Shown one piece after another: positions 49,146 to 57,404 of a stretch of 64,000 nt of DNA (the first letter of the stretch is position 1; each line of letters opens with the position of its first letter). The notes below the pieces were generated by a model. The model was not told the DNA's origin, did no database searches, and was given only the letters and a program-made list of their open reading frames with translations. The stretch is from Geomobilibacter sp964432205 (GTDB lineage: Bacteria; Desulfobacterota; Desulfuromonadia; Geobacterales; DSM-12255), in NCBI GenBank assembly GCA_964432205.1, contig CAYSMK010000008.1:109959-173958 (forward strand), in the 5' to 3' direction. A program made the position numbers and the translations under genes.

Positions 49146-50453
49146 CTACCGCTTCGCGTCGTTCAGATCCGCCGCGAACAGCTTGCCGGCCCCCCGTGAC
49201 GCGCAGAAGTCGCCGCACATGGTGCAGGTAGCCTCGTCCTCCGGGGTACGGCTAGCGCGGATGGCGCGGGCGTCCTCCGGGTAGAGGGCGAGCTGGAACT
49301 GCCGCTCCCAGTTCAGGTCCCGGCGGGCCTTGGACATCTCCATGTCCCGCTGGCGTCCTTTCTCCGGGTACTTGTTCATGTCGCCGATATAGGCGGCGAT
49401 CTTCGCCGCCTTCACCCCCTGGCGGACATCCTCCTCGTTGGGGAGGGCCAGATGCTCGGCCGGGGTGATGTAGCAGATCAGGTCGGCGCCGAAGCGGCTC
49501 GACTGGGCCGCGCCGATGGCGGCGGTGATATGGTCGAAGCCGGGGGCCACGTCGGTGGAGATCGGGCCGAGCATGTAATACGGCGCGCCGCCGCTCATCC
49601 GCTTCTGCAGCTGGATATTCCCCTCCACCTCGTCCAGCGGCACATGGCCGGGGCCTTCCACCAGCATCTGGCACCCCATCTCCCGGCCGATCTCGGCCAG
49701 TTCGCAGTTGATCAGGAGTTCCTGGATCTGTGCCCGGTCCGAAGAGTCGTGGATGGCGCCGGCCCGGAGGCCGTTCCCGAGCGACAGTACCGTATCGTAC
49801 TTCTTCAGGATCGCCGTGACCCGGTCGAACTTCTCGTAGAGCGGGTTTTCCCGGCCATTGGCCAGCATCCAGGCGACCATGCTCACCCCGCCCTTGGAGA
49901 CCAGGCCGCCGTAGCGGTATCCCTGCTTTCTCAGCCGCTCGATGGTATAGAGGTTGATGCCGCAGTGGACCGCCATGAACGCCATGCCGTCGGCGCACTG
50001 CTGCTCAATCAGGTCGAAGAGCATCTCTTCGTCCAGCTTGTTGGGGTCGCCGTATTTACGGGCCGCCTCGCAGAACGCCTGGTACAGCGGAACGTTCCCC
50101 ACCGGCAGGTCAACTGCGGCAATCACCTCCCGCCGCACCCGGTCCAGGTCGCCGCCGACCGAGAGCTCCATCAGCGTGTCGGCCCCGGACTCCTGGGCGG
50201 CCTTGGCCTTCCTCACCTCGGCCGCGTAGTCCACGATATCCGAGGAGGTGCCGATGGAGGCGTTCACCTTGGTCCTCAGCCCCTTGCCGATCCCCACCGC
50301 CTTCGGTTTCCGGGCATGGTTCCAGGGGATGACGATCTTCCCCTCGGCCACATTCTTTCGGACATACTCCGGCGCAACCTGTTCGTCAAAGGCGACGGTC
50401 TGCATCTGGGCGGTGATGACCCCTTCACGGGCCAGTTCGATCTGTGTTTTCAT
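49146..50453 (-). CDS. bzaF: ThiC paralogue, probable 5-hydroxybenzimidazole synthase BzaF
   Basis: The 435-residue product is a ThiC-family radical SAM enzyme (KVNASIGTSS, VGNVPLYQAF, VEGPGHVPLDEVEGNIQLQK, CYITPAEHL). The C-terminal cluster motif reads CTMCGDFC, that is CX2CX3C. ThiC makes the thiamin pyrimidine; BzaF makes 5-hydroxybenzimidazole, a cobamide lower-ligand precursor, from the same substrate in anaerobes. I favour BzaF because the gene lies 56 bases after cbiA in the riboswitch-led operon with cobT, no thi gene or TPP riboswitch is near and no bluB is visible. ThiC remains possible. Confidence 0.7.
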   Translation of the reverse strand: MKTQIELAREGVITAQMQTVAFDEQVAPEYVRKNVAEGKIVIPWNHARKPKAVGIGKGLRTKVNASIGTSSDIVDYAAEVRKAKAAQESGADTLMELSVGGDLDRVRREVIAAVDLPVGNVPLYQAFCEAARKYGDPNKLDEEMLFDLIEQQCADGMAFMAVHCGINLYTIERLRKQGYRYGGLVSKGGVSMVAWMLANGRENPLYEKFDRVTAILKKYDTVLSLGNGLRAGAIHDSSDRAQIQELLINCELAEIGREMGCQMLVEGPGHVPLDEVEGNIQLQKRMSGGAPYYMLGPISTDVAPGFDHITAAIGAAQSSRFGADLICYITPAEHLALPNEEDVRQGVKAAKIAAYIGDMNKYPEKGRQRDMEMSKARRDLNWERQFQLALYPEDARAIRASRTPEDEATCTMCGDFCASRGAGKLFAADLNDAKR

Positions 50454-50509
50454 GGTGATCCTTTCCGACGGTTATTTTTCCTGTGCCTTGGGCCTTGCGC
50501 GCCTTGTGC

Positions 50510-51940
50510 CTATTTGTATTTCCGACAGCTCTCCACGAACGACTCGGCCACCGACGGGTTGCTGCCGAAGTGGAGGTGGATGTAGGAGGCGAGGCAGTTC
50601 TTGTAGCGGTACCCCTCCACGCCCAGGTCGCTCTGCCCCTTGCGGACCTGGTAGAGCCGCTCCACCTCCGGCGGCATCTCCCCCATTTCCGAATAGTGGA
50701 ATTCGTGGCCACGAGCCACGGTCCCCCCGGGGCCGATTATACTGTTGGCCCGCAGTTCCACCTCCCGGTACCCCAGGGCCTTGCGGCGCGGAAGCATGCG
50801 GGTGATGGCCGGGAAGATGCCGACAAATTCATGCGTCCTCACCGCTTCTTCGGCCACCGTCTCCCCAGTGGAGAGAGGCTGGAGATTAGGAACAACGTCA
50901 CTGCTCGCCTCTTCCACCCCCCGGGTCAGGTAGATGAAACCGCCACATTCGGCATAGACCGGCATCTCTCCTTCGATTGCATCCCGAATCGCCCGTTTCA
51001 GACCGTCATTGGCCGCAAGCGTGTCGGCAAAGAGTTCGGGGTAACCACCGGGCAGATAGAGGCCGTTGACCCCTGCGGGCAGATCACTGTCGACAAGGGG
51101 CGAAAAGAAGCAGAGTTCGGCCCCGGCTTCCTCGAGCAGCCGCAGGTTGGTTTCATAGGTGAAACAGAATGCCCTGTCCCGCGCCACCCCGATCCGGACC
51201 GGCGCGGCCGTTTTCCGTTCCGGTGCCGGCACTGTACGGGAAACCGCCAGGTCGGTCGGCGTCGCCACGCTCCAGAAAATCCCCAGATCAACGTTGGCGC
51301 GCGTCACCTCCACCAGGTGATCCAGAAATTCCTGTTCCAGCGGATTTTCCTCAACCGTCATCAGCCCCAGGTGGCGGGAAGGGATCGCCAACTGGTCGCT
51401 ACGGGGGATGCAGCCGATAACCCGGACCGCAGGCAGAACCGTTTCCACCGCCTCCCGCAGGAGACGGGCGTGGTTGTCGCTGGCCACATTGTTGAAGATC
51501 ACCCCGCTGACCCGCACGTCCGGGTCGAACTCGGCAAACCCCTTGACAATGGCCGCGGCGCTCCGGGCAAGCCCCCTGGCATCCAGGACCAGGACCACCG
51601 GGGCACCGGTCAGACGGGCGATCTGGGCCGTGCTCCCTTCGTCCGAACGGCCACTGATTCCGTCGAACAGCCCCATGACCCCCTCGATGATCGCAAAATC
51701 AACGTCGGCAGAATAGCGGGCAAAGATCTCCCGAACGGTCTGCGGGTCACACATCCAGCCGTCCAGGTTGATTGAGGGCCGCCCCGTCACCAACAGGTGA
51801 TAACCGGGGTCGATGAAGTCCGGCCCCACCTTGAAAGGTGCAACCGTGAGCCCCCGCCGTTTCAGGCACTCCATCAGGCCGAGGGTGATGGTGGTCTTGC
51901 CCGAGCCGCTCATGGGCGCTGCGATGATGACCGATTTCAT
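50510..51940 (-). CDS. cbiA: Cobyrinate a,c-diamide synthase CbiA
   Basis: The 476-residue product has an N-terminal dethiobiotin-synthetase-like ATPase (VIIAAPMSGSGKTTITLGLM, PFKVGPDFIDPGYH) and a C-terminal class I glutaminase half (YLPGGYPELFADTL, VYAECGGFIYL). It amidates the a and c carboxylates. GGAGG precedes the ATG at 51940. The frame upstream crosses a repeat hairpin and is not coding. Confidence 0.95.
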   Translation of the reverse strand: MKSVIIAAPMSGSGKTTITLGLMECLKRRGLTVAPFKVGPDFIDPGYHLLVTGRPSINLDGWMCDPQTVREIFARYSADVDFAIIEGVMGLFDGISGRSDEGSTAQIARLTGAPVVLVLDARGLARSAAAIVKGFAEFDPDVRVSGVIFNNVASDNHARLLREAVETVLPAVRVIGCIPRSDQLAIPSRHLGLMTVEENPLEQEFLDHLVEVTRANVDLGIFWSVATPTDLAVSRTVPAPERKTAAPVRIGVARDRAFCFTYETNLRLLEEAGAELCFFSPLVDSDLPAGVNGLYLPGGYPELFADTLAANDGLKRAIRDAIEGEMPVYAECGGFIYLTRGVEEASSDVVPNLQPLSTGETVAEEAVRTHEFVGIFPAITRMLPRRKALGYREVELRANSIIGPGGTVARGHEFHYSEMGEMPPEVERLYQVRKGQSDLGVEGYRYKNCLASYIHLHFGSNPSVAESFVESCRKYK

Positions 51941-51954
51941 AGGTTGCCTCCAGC

Positions 51955-52027
51955 GGCACCAGGCACTGGGTGCTGGGCACAAGGAATGGTTCGTTTCCCA
52001 GTGCCTAGAGCCCAGTGCCCAGAGCCT
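51955..52027. repeat. Heptamer-repeat hairpin between cobC and cbiA
   Basis: Units GGCACCA, GGCACTG, GGTGCTG (51955-51975) face CCCAGTG, CCTAGAG, CCCAGTG, CCCAGAG (51998-52025). The arms pair in 16 of 19 central positions. It fills most of the gap between the two genes. Confidence 0.8.
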
Positions 52028-52036
52028 GGTTCTTAA

Positions 52037-52639
52037 TCAGCCGTTTAATAGCATGACCACGGCCTTGCCGTCCTCGTAGTAGTCGATGATGTTGAGACAG
52101 GCGTAGGTCTGTTCGATTGAGAAGAGTGACGACAACGGCGCGCCGATGGCGTCGAGGAGAATGACCCGGTTGATGCCGCCATGCCCTACCACCAGCAGTT
52201 CTTCGCCCCGGTGCCGCTCCACGATCCGCCGGACGGTCGGCATGGCCCGGGCCTGCAGGTCGAGCAGGTTTTCCCCCTCCGGCACCCGATAGTTGACGAT
52301 GTCGGCCAGCCGGGCCGCCCATTCGGCAGGGTAGCGGGCAATGATCTCCGCCCAGGTCATCCCCTCCCAGATGCCGATGTTCAGCTCCCGGAGACTTGGG
52401 TCCAGGACCGGTTCCAGGCCGAAGTGGCCACCCAGGATGCGGGCACCGGTGGCGCAGCGGGTCAGGTCGCTGGAGTAACAGGCAGCGAGCCGGGCGGCTG
52501 CGAACCGCTCCTTCAACTGGTGGTACTGGTCCACCCCTCGCTCGGTCAGCCCCACGTCGGCATGACCGTTGTAGCGGGGGGTGCCGGCGCCCACCACCTC
52601 GCCGTGGCGGATGAGATAGAGACGGGTCTTTGGTGTCAT
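52037..52639 (-). CDS. cobC: Alpha-ribazole phosphatase CobC
   Basis: The 200-residue product is a histidine phosphatase with LYLIRHGEVVG (catalytic RHG) near the start and VVGHGGINR near 150. It removes the phosphate from alpha-ribazole phosphate or cobamide phosphate. The start is the ATG at 52639; the frame upstream runs through a palindromic repeat. Confidence 0.9.
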   Translation of the reverse strand: MTPKTRLYLIRHGEVVGAGTPRYNGHADVGLTERGVDQYHQLKERFAAARLAACYSSDLTRCATGARILGGHFGLEPVLDPSLRELNIGIWEGMTWAEIIARYPAEWAARLADIVNYRVPEGENLLDLQARAMPTVRRIVERHRGEELLVVGHGGINRVILLDAIGAPLSSLFSIEQTYACLNIIDYYEDGKAVVMLLNG

Positions 52640-52648
52640 GGTTTTCCT

Positions 52649-52696
52649 GTAGGGGCGCATGGCATGCGCCCAGGGCGAACGCCGTTTCGCCCCTAC
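52649..52696. repeat. Palindromic REP-like element between cobS and cobC
   Basis: GTAGGGGCG (52649-52657) pairs with CGCCCCTAC (52688-52696), and an inner GCGCATGGCATGCGC forms a second hairpin. It contains the cobS stop codon. A shorter relative lies at 53445-53478. Confidence 0.8.
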
Positions 52697-53436
52697 GGTT
52701 TGAAATTCATCCCCACCAGCATCAGCAGGCAGAGGATCTCGTTCAATTCGCTGACGCAGCCGATTACGTCGCCGGTGATGCCCCCCAGGCGCCGGTGGAA
52801 CCACCAGCGGCAGACAGCTGTAAAACAGACGGCACTCACCCAGCAAACCGTACCCGGCACGCCGAGGAGGAACCAGCTTGCGGCCAGAGCGGTCAGTTCG
52901 GCAACCACCAGATGCATAACGCCGGCATCGGTGATGCAGGCCGCCCCAAGCCCATCTATGCGCGCCCGGCTGGCACCTACTGCCAGGTGCACCTGGGCCG
53001 TGCGGGCCAGTAGCGGGAACAGCATGAGCATCTCCCGCTTGCCGGCCAGCGGCAGCTGCACGAGCGCCTGGTACTTGAGGAACAGCCCCAGGAACAGTCC
53101 TGCGGCACCGGCAGCCCCGATGCGGGAATCCTTCATGACCGCAAGGAACCGCTCACGACCGCCGCGGGCCGCCAGACCGTCGCAGACGTCGGCCAGACCG
53201 TCGAGGTGGAGCACGCCGGTCACCACAGAGAGCGCCACCAGCAGGATGAGGTCCGCGACCGACCGGGGCAGGGTAGGCGCGAGGCAGAAATCGAGCCCGG
53301 CCAGGAGCGCCCCGATGGTCAACCCAACCAGCGGAAAGCAGGCCATGGAGCGCCCCAGGTCCCCTTCGCGCCAGCGAACGGTAAAGGGGAGCGGGATGAT
53401 GGTCAGAAACTGGAGGGCGGTGAAGTAGAGACGCAT
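52693..53436 (-). CDS. cobS: Adenosylcobinamide-GDP ribazoletransferase CobS
   Basis: The 247-residue membrane product has ALQFLTIIPLP at the start, HLDGLADVCDGLAARGG (the conserved metal/substrate motif) and FLAVMKDSRIGAAGAAGL. It joins the lower ligand nucleotide to GDP-cobinamide, the last main step. The ATG at 53436 is preferred; a longer frame runs through a repeat. Confidence 0.94.
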   Translation of the reverse strand: MRLYFTALQFLTIIPLPFTVRWREGDLGRSMACFPLVGLTIGALLAGLDFCLAPTLPRSVADLILLVALSVVTGVLHLDGLADVCDGLAARGGRERFLAVMKDSRIGAAGAAGLFLGLFLKYQALVQLPLAGKREMLMLFPLLARTAQVHLAVGASRARIDGLGAACITDAGVMHLVVAELTALAASWFLLGVPGTVCWVSAVCFTAVCRWWFHRRLGGITGDVIGCVSELNEILCLLMLVGMNFKP

Positions 53437-53444
53437 GATTCTCC

Positions 53445-53478
53445 GTAGGGGCGGGGTCTCCCCGCCCTGGGCGCGGCA
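53445..53478. repeat. REP-like hairpin between cobT and cobS
   Basis: The sequence begins GTAGGGGCGGGG, then TCTC and CCCGCCC, giving a tight GC stem, and continues with TGGGCGCGG. It resembles the element at 52649-52696 in its first eight bases and in placement. Confidence 0.6.
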
Positions 53479-53492
53479 ACCGCGACCCCACA

Positions 53493-54545
53493 TCAGTACC
53501 CCGTAACCCCTGCCTCGTCGAAGCTGGCCATCTCCTTCAGAATCTTGACCCCGGCCTCGATGAGCCCCATGGCCAACGCAGCGCCGGTCCCCTCGCCCAG
53601 CCGGAACTTCAAGTCAAGGATCGGTTCGGCTTCGAGCCGCTCCAGCATGAAACGATGGCCGATCTCCACCGACTCGTGGGCCGCAAACAGGTACTCCTTG
53701 GCCAGCGGCTGCAGCTCGCAGGCGATCAGCGCCCCGGCCGTGGAGATGAACCCGTCCACCACCACCGGTATCCGGCTGGCAGCGGCGCCGAGCACCAGAC
53801 CGGCGATCCCGGCGATCTCAAGCCCACCCACCTTGGCCAGCACGTCCAGCGGATCCCGAGGGTCCGGCCGGTTTATGGCCAGCCCCTGCTCGATCACCCG
53901 GATCTTGTTCTCCAGGGCAGCGTCATTGATGCCGGTGCCGCGATGGGTCACCTCCCTGACCGACTTGCCGGACAGGACGGCGATGATGGCCGACGACGGC
54001 GTGGTATTGCCGATCCCCATCTCGCCGGTGCCGAGCATGGCCACCCCCCTCTCCTTGGCCTCAAGCGCCAGGCTGATCCCCACCTCCAGGGCCGCTACCG
54101 CCTCTTCCCGGGTCATGGCCGGCCCCTTGGCAAAATTCCGGGTGCCCCGGGCGACCTTGCGGACGACCAGTTCCGGGACCTGGCCAAAGTCGTGGTCGAC
54201 GCCGATATCCACCACCCTGACCACCGCCCCGCTGTGCCTGGCCAGGACGTTCACCCCGGCACCGCCCCGGAGGAAGTTGAACACCATCTGCTGGGTCACC
54301 TCCTTGGGAAAGACCGACACCCCCTCTTCCACGACGCCATGGTCGCCGGCAAAGGTGTAGATCACCTTGTGCGCCGTGTTCGGGGCCATGTTCCCGCTGA
54401 TGGCGGCAAACCGCCGGGAAAACTCCTCCAACCGGCCAAGGGAGCCGAGCGGCTTGGTCTTGTTGTCCAGGAGATGCTGGGCCTCTGCCAGCAGTGCCCG
54501 GTCGACGGGCTGGATCCTGGTTATCGTTTCATTGAGCAGTTTCAT
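53493..54545 (-). CDS. cobT: Nicotinate-nucleotide-dimethylbenzimidazole phosphoribosyltransferase CobT
   Basis: The 350-residue product has NKTKPLGSLGRLEEF, FAGDHGVVEEGVSVFPKEVT and MGIGNTTPSSAI, and the C-terminal EGTGAALAM with the catalytic Glu. It activates the lower-ligand base as an alpha-riboside. GGAGG nine bases before the ATG at 54545 sets the start. With bzaF in the operon its natural base may be 5-hydroxybenzimidazole. Confidence 0.95.
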   Translation of the reverse strand: MKLLNETITRIQPVDRALLAEAQHLLDNKTKPLGSLGRLEEFSRRFAAISGNMAPNTAHKVIYTFAGDHGVVEEGVSVFPKEVTQQMVFNFLRGGAGVNVLARHSGAVVRVVDIGVDHDFGQVPELVVRKVARGTRNFAKGPAMTREEAVAALEVGISLALEAKERGVAMLGTGEMGIGNTTPSSAIIAVLSGKSVREVTHRGTGINDAALENKIRVIEQGLAINRPDPRDPLDVLAKVGGLEIAGIAGLVLGAAASRIPVVVDGFISTAGALIACELQPLAKEYLFAAHESVEIGHRFMLERLEAEPILDLKFRLGEGTGAALAMGLIEAGVKILKEMASFDEAGVTGY

Positions 54546-54584
54546 ACTGGCAGACCTCCATGATGTCGGTTCTATGGTAGTGCC

Positions 54585-54612
54585 CCTCACACCTCACACC
54601 TCTCTACTCACC
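54585..54612. repeat. Heptamer repeats between cobU and cobT
   Basis: Units CTCACAC, CTCACAC, CTCTCTA and CTCACCC overlap the end of cobU. They are the same length as the other arrays in the locus but have no facing arm. Confidence 0.6.
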
Positions 54613-55129
54613 CCTTCAGCTTCAGTGGCAGGCCGGAAAAGGTCACGTACGCCTCGTCCGCCGCTGCCGCGATCAGTTCGTTGGCCTCGCCCGCCACGTC
54701 CCGGAAGGCCCTGGCCAGCTGGTTTTCCGGCACGATCCCCATCCCCACCTCGTTGCTGACGATGACCAGGGGGGTCTGCAGCTCTTTGAACTCACCGGCA
54801 AGGGCTCTCACCTCGTCCAGCACCCGGTCGGGGTTGTCGTAATGGAAGAGCAGGTTGCTGAGCCAGAGGGTGACGCAGTCCAGGAGCATGGCGGCAAAAT
54901 AGCCGTCATGGCCGCGGATCGCCTCCAGGAGGCGGATCGGCTCCTCCAGGGTCTGCCACTCCGGGCCACGCCTGGCCTGGTGCCTCGCGATCCGGTCCGC
55001 CATCTCCCCGTCGCCGGCCCGGCCGGTGGCGAGATAGCAGAGGGGGGAACCGAACTCCCTGGCCCTGGCCTCGGCCAGCCGGCTCTTGCCGCTCCGGGCA
55101 CCGCCGGTGATAAAAAGGACCTTCGCCAT
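54608..55129 (-). CDS. cobU: Adenosylcobinamide kinase/guanylyltransferase CobU
   Basis: The 173-residue product has the P loop GGARSGKS (9-16), the YLATGRAGDGEM and RRGPEWQTLEEP segments (usually containing the guanylylated His region: RIARHQARR) and SNEVGMGIVPEN. It phosphorylates and guanylylates adenosylcobinamide. It is the first gene after the cobalamin riboswitch. Confidence 0.95.
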   Translation of the reverse strand: MAKVLFITGGARSGKSRLAEARAREFGSPLCYLATGRAGDGEMADRIARHQARRGPEWQTLEEPIRLLEAIRGHDGYFAAMLLDCVTLWLSNLLFHYDNPDRVLDEVRALAGEFKELQTPLVIVSNEVGMGIVPENQLARAFRDVAGEANELIAAAADEAYVTFSGLPLKLKG

Positions 55130-55142
55130 GACAAAATCCCCT

Positions 55143-55181
55143 AAAAAACGAAACCCCCGCCTCTCAGGAAAGAAGCGGGGG
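55143..55181 (-). terminator. Terminator of the cobalamin riboswitch leader
   Basis: On the minus strand CCCCCGC (55181-55175) pairs with GCGGGGG (55160-55154) across 14 bases and is followed by TTTCGTTTTTT. It lies between the aptamer and cobU, so cobalamin binding probably stops transcription before cobU. Confidence 0.9.
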
Positions 55182-55227
55182 TAAGAACATGAACACTACC
55201 TGCCGGCCCTCTTCCACGGAGGTCCCA

Positions 55228-55408
55228 AACATTTCTTGTACAGGCAGGTCTCCTGACTTACGGGTCACTTTACTCGCTGCGCCTTCCCGAAAAACTTCAG
55301 TGGCATCGTGCAGCTTTCATCACCGATCACAGTTGCGGGACAGTGGGGGAATCGCGCCCCCTTCCCTTTTAGCCTCCGCGTAGCGGAAGCACCTGGACAA
55401 ATATCTAT
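55228..55408 (-). promoter_or_regulatory. Cobalamin riboswitch aptamer
   Basis: The minus strand contains the B12 box (AGTCAGGAGACCTGC, 55258-55244), GCAACTGT, the GCCACTG element and the GGTGCTTCCGC opening near 55395, in the order of the AdoCbl aptamer. P1 can form between ATTTGTCCAGG near the 5' end and CCTGTACAAG near the 3' end. It controls the cobU operon through the terminator that follows. Confidence 0.95.
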
Positions 55409-55426
55409 TCGATTGTAGGGAAGTTT

Positions 55427-56065
55427 TTAACAGACCCCCCCGCCGTTGTCAATCAGATTGTCGCCGGCTCCAGCCTCAGCTGTCCCGCCCAGGAGTTCCT
55501 CGATCCTCCCCCAGACGGCATCACGACCATCCTTCGACAGGGCGGAAAAAAACGAGAGTGATTCCTTGGCGACCCCCAGGGTCCGGGCGATGATGTCGGC
55601 CTGCTTTGCCTTCTCGTTTTTGGACACCTTATCGCACTTGGTTACCACCAATACTGCCGGAATGCCGTACCGCTCCAGCCAGCCCATCATCTGCCGATCC
55701 TCGTCCGTCGGAATCCTGCGGATATCCAGGATCAGCACCACTCCGCGGAGGTTGGTCCGGCTGGCCAGATAGGTCTCCATCATCGGTCCCCACTGACGTT
55801 TGACCGCCAGCGGAACCTTGGCAAAGCCGTAGCCGGGCAGGTCCACCAGGCTGAAGGCAGCGTTCACTTCGAAAAAGTTGATCAACTGGGTCCGTCCCGG
55901 CGTATTGCTGGTGCGGACCAGGCTCTTGCGGTTCACCAGGACATTGATCAGGGACGACTTCCCCACATTGGAGCGGCCGGCAAAGGCGATCTCGGGTCGA
56001 TCCGTGACCGGATACTCCTTCGGCTTGGTGGCACTCTTCACGAACTCGACGTTCTTGACCAGCAT
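55427..56065 (-). CDS. engB: Ribosome biogenesis GTP-binding protein EngB (YsxC)
   Basis: The 212-residue product is a small GTPase with G1 (AGRSNVGKSSL, about 30-40), switch region (TPGRTQLINFF), G3 (DLPGYGFAKV), G4 (TKCDK) and G5 (SALSKDG). EngB acts in 50S assembly. The ATG at 56065 has AAGGAG upstream. The start is 31 bases from the second copy of the structured repeat. Confidence 0.95.
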   Translation of the reverse strand: MLVKNVEFVKSATKPKEYPVTDRPEIAFAGRSNVGKSSLINVLVNRKSLVRTSNTPGRTQLINFFEVNAAFSLVDLPGYGFAKVPLAVKRQWGPMMETYLASRTNLRGVVLILDIRRIPTDEDRQMMGWLERYGIPAVLVVTKCDKVSKNEKAKQADIIARTLGVAKESLSFFSALSKDGRDAVWGRIEELLGGTAEAGAGDNLIDNGGGVC

Positions 56066-56096
56066 GTTCGGCAACTCCTTCGTTAATAGAAACCTA

Positions 56097-56280
56097 CGAG
56101 AGAGATGGATGTCACGTGGAGCGAATGTGCCCGAGCGCCAGTCGCTGTAGACGAAATGAAGCAAAGCCGGCCCATCGTGTCTGAGCCCGTCAGGGCGAGT
56201 TGATGGGTCGGCGCGAAATTTCGACGTACAGCGGCGGTGCGAGTGACACTTTGAGCGGAGCGGGGTGTCCGTCTCTCTCG
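56097..56280. repeat. Structured repeat element, copy 2
   Basis: Terminal arms CGAGAGAGATGGA (56097-56109) and TCCGTCTCTCTCG (56268-56280) pair over 13 bp with one wobble; they share no sequence with copy 1. GTCGCTGTA (56141-56149)/TACAGCGGC (56227-56235) repeats the second helix with one wobble. GCCGGCCCATC (56166-56176)/GATGGGTCGGC (56202-56212) replaces the third helix with different sequence but the same pairing. The 24-base loop at 56178-56201 is identical to copy 1. Confidence 0.85.
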
Positions 56281-56408
56281 GATTCACAGGTGATGCAGTA
56301 TAGCGGCTATCCGGATGAAAATGAAAATTTTTTTTGCAGCCATCTCTTCGTCTGCTATAGTTAGTCGAAACAGAGCTCGGACAGGGAGCGGAGGGGCTTG
56401 AAGCACCC

Positions 56409-57266
56409 ATGAACAAGGAACTGGAAATGGCCATCATGGCCGCCGGCGATCTGCCGACCATCCCGATCGTTGCCACCAAGGTGATGCAGATGATCGAGAT
56501 GGACAATATCACCGTTGAGGACATCGCCAAGGTAGTCACCACCGATCCTGCCGTGGCCGCCCGGGTCCTGAAAATCGCCAACTCGGCATTTTACGGCTGT
56601 CAACGGCAGATCCAGACCATCTCCGGGGCGATCGTAGTCCTCGGATTCAATACCCTCCGGAGCCTTGTGGTCGCAGCCTCGGTCAAGGAGGTCTACAAAC
56701 CGTTCGGCCTGACCGAAAAGATGCTCTGGGACCACTCCCTCGGCGCCGCCCTTGCCAGCCGGATCATTGCCACGTCCTCCCGCAAGGCCAATCCGGAAGA
56801 GGCATTCCTGGCCGGCCTCCTCCATGACATCGGCAAAACCATCATGAACAGCCTGGATCCGCACAAGTTCCAGATCGTCATGCAGCGCTGCTACAATGAG
56901 GGCATTTTCTTCGAGGAGGCTGAAGAAAGCGCCTTCACCTTCCGGCACGACGACGTGGGAGCCATGGTCGTAAAAAAGTGGAACTTCCCGGAGAGCCTGG
57001 TCACCGCCATCCTCTACCATCACCGGCTCGACTTTCCACCGGAGACCGACCACTACCTGATCCTGCTCAGTTCCGTTGTGGCACTTGCCGACCTCTTCTG
57101 CCACCGCCTCGGCATCGGCGACCGCGAACCACTGGAACATCTGGATCTGGCCGACAGCAAGCCGGCACGGCTCCTCGGCCTGAGTTCGGAGCAGGTCGAA
57201 GAGTACTATGCCGAGTACCGTGATACCTACGAAAAGGACCGGGCAGCCCTGACGGCCGACAACTGA
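56409..57266 (+). CDS. HDOD-domain signalling protein
   Basis: The 285-residue product is a single HDOD domain: DLPTIPIVATKVMQMIEMDN, AARVLKIANSAFYG, GLLHDIGKTIM and LYHHRLDFPPE. It is related in length and plan to the HDOD protein at 31290. GGAGGGG lies upstream of the ATG. No partner gene is attached. Role is probably in a two-component or nucleotide-signalling pathway. Confidence 0.9.
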   Translation: MNKELEMAIMAAGDLPTIPIVATKVMQMIEMDNITVEDIAKVVTTDPAVAARVLKIANSAFYGCQRQIQTISGAIVVLGFNTLRSLVVAASVKEVYKPFGLTEKMLWDHSLGAALASRIIATSSRKANPEEAFLAGLLHDIGKTIMNSLDPHKFQIVMQRCYNEGIFFEEAEESAFTFRHDDVGAMVVKKWNFPESLVTAILYHHRLDFPPETDHYLILLSSVVALADLFCHRLGIGDREPLEHLDLADSKPARLLGLSSEQVEEYYAEYRDTYEKDRAALTADN

Positions 57267-57286
57267 CACCGTCCAGCAACTTTTTC

Positions 57287-57292
57287 TTGACA
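57287..57292 (+). promoter_or_regulatory. Candidate -35 element for the aroF leader
   Basis: TTGACA is a perfect -35 hexamer. The best -10 candidates downstream (around 57308-57316) match poorly and would start transcription very close to the leader-peptide ATG at 57324. Only the -35 is supported. Confidence 0.3.
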
Positions 57293-57323
57293 GGCTTTAT
57301 CTAATCATGCATCAATGGCACCC

Positions 57324-57404
57324 ATGAATCTCAAAGGTTTCTTCACTTTTACCGGCTTTTCCTTTTGGTACGGCTTTTATTTTGGGCCGTCTACCCGGGG
57401 TTGA
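57324..57404 (+). CDS. Aromatic-amino-acid leader peptide upstream of aroF
   Basis: A 26-residue open frame contains seven Phe, two Tyr and one Trp, with the segment GFFTFTGFSFWYGFYFG. Such clustering is characteristic of attenuation leader peptides such as those of phe operons. Its last codons overlap CGTCTACCC (57388-57396), which can pair with the terminator's 5' arm. The ribosome site is weak. Too short for automatic gene calling. Confidence 0.85.
   Translation: MNLKGFFTFTGFSFWYGFYFGPSTRG

Noticed and set aside
49146..50520. TPP riboswitch upstream of the ThiC paralogue
   Set aside because: The 56-base gap to cbiA is too short for the aptamer and has no CTGAGA-type element.
33542..55408. 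Genomic island or transferred block for the cobamide locus
   Set aside because: Base composition and codon use look like the flanks, and no integrase, tRNA or attachment repeats were seen.
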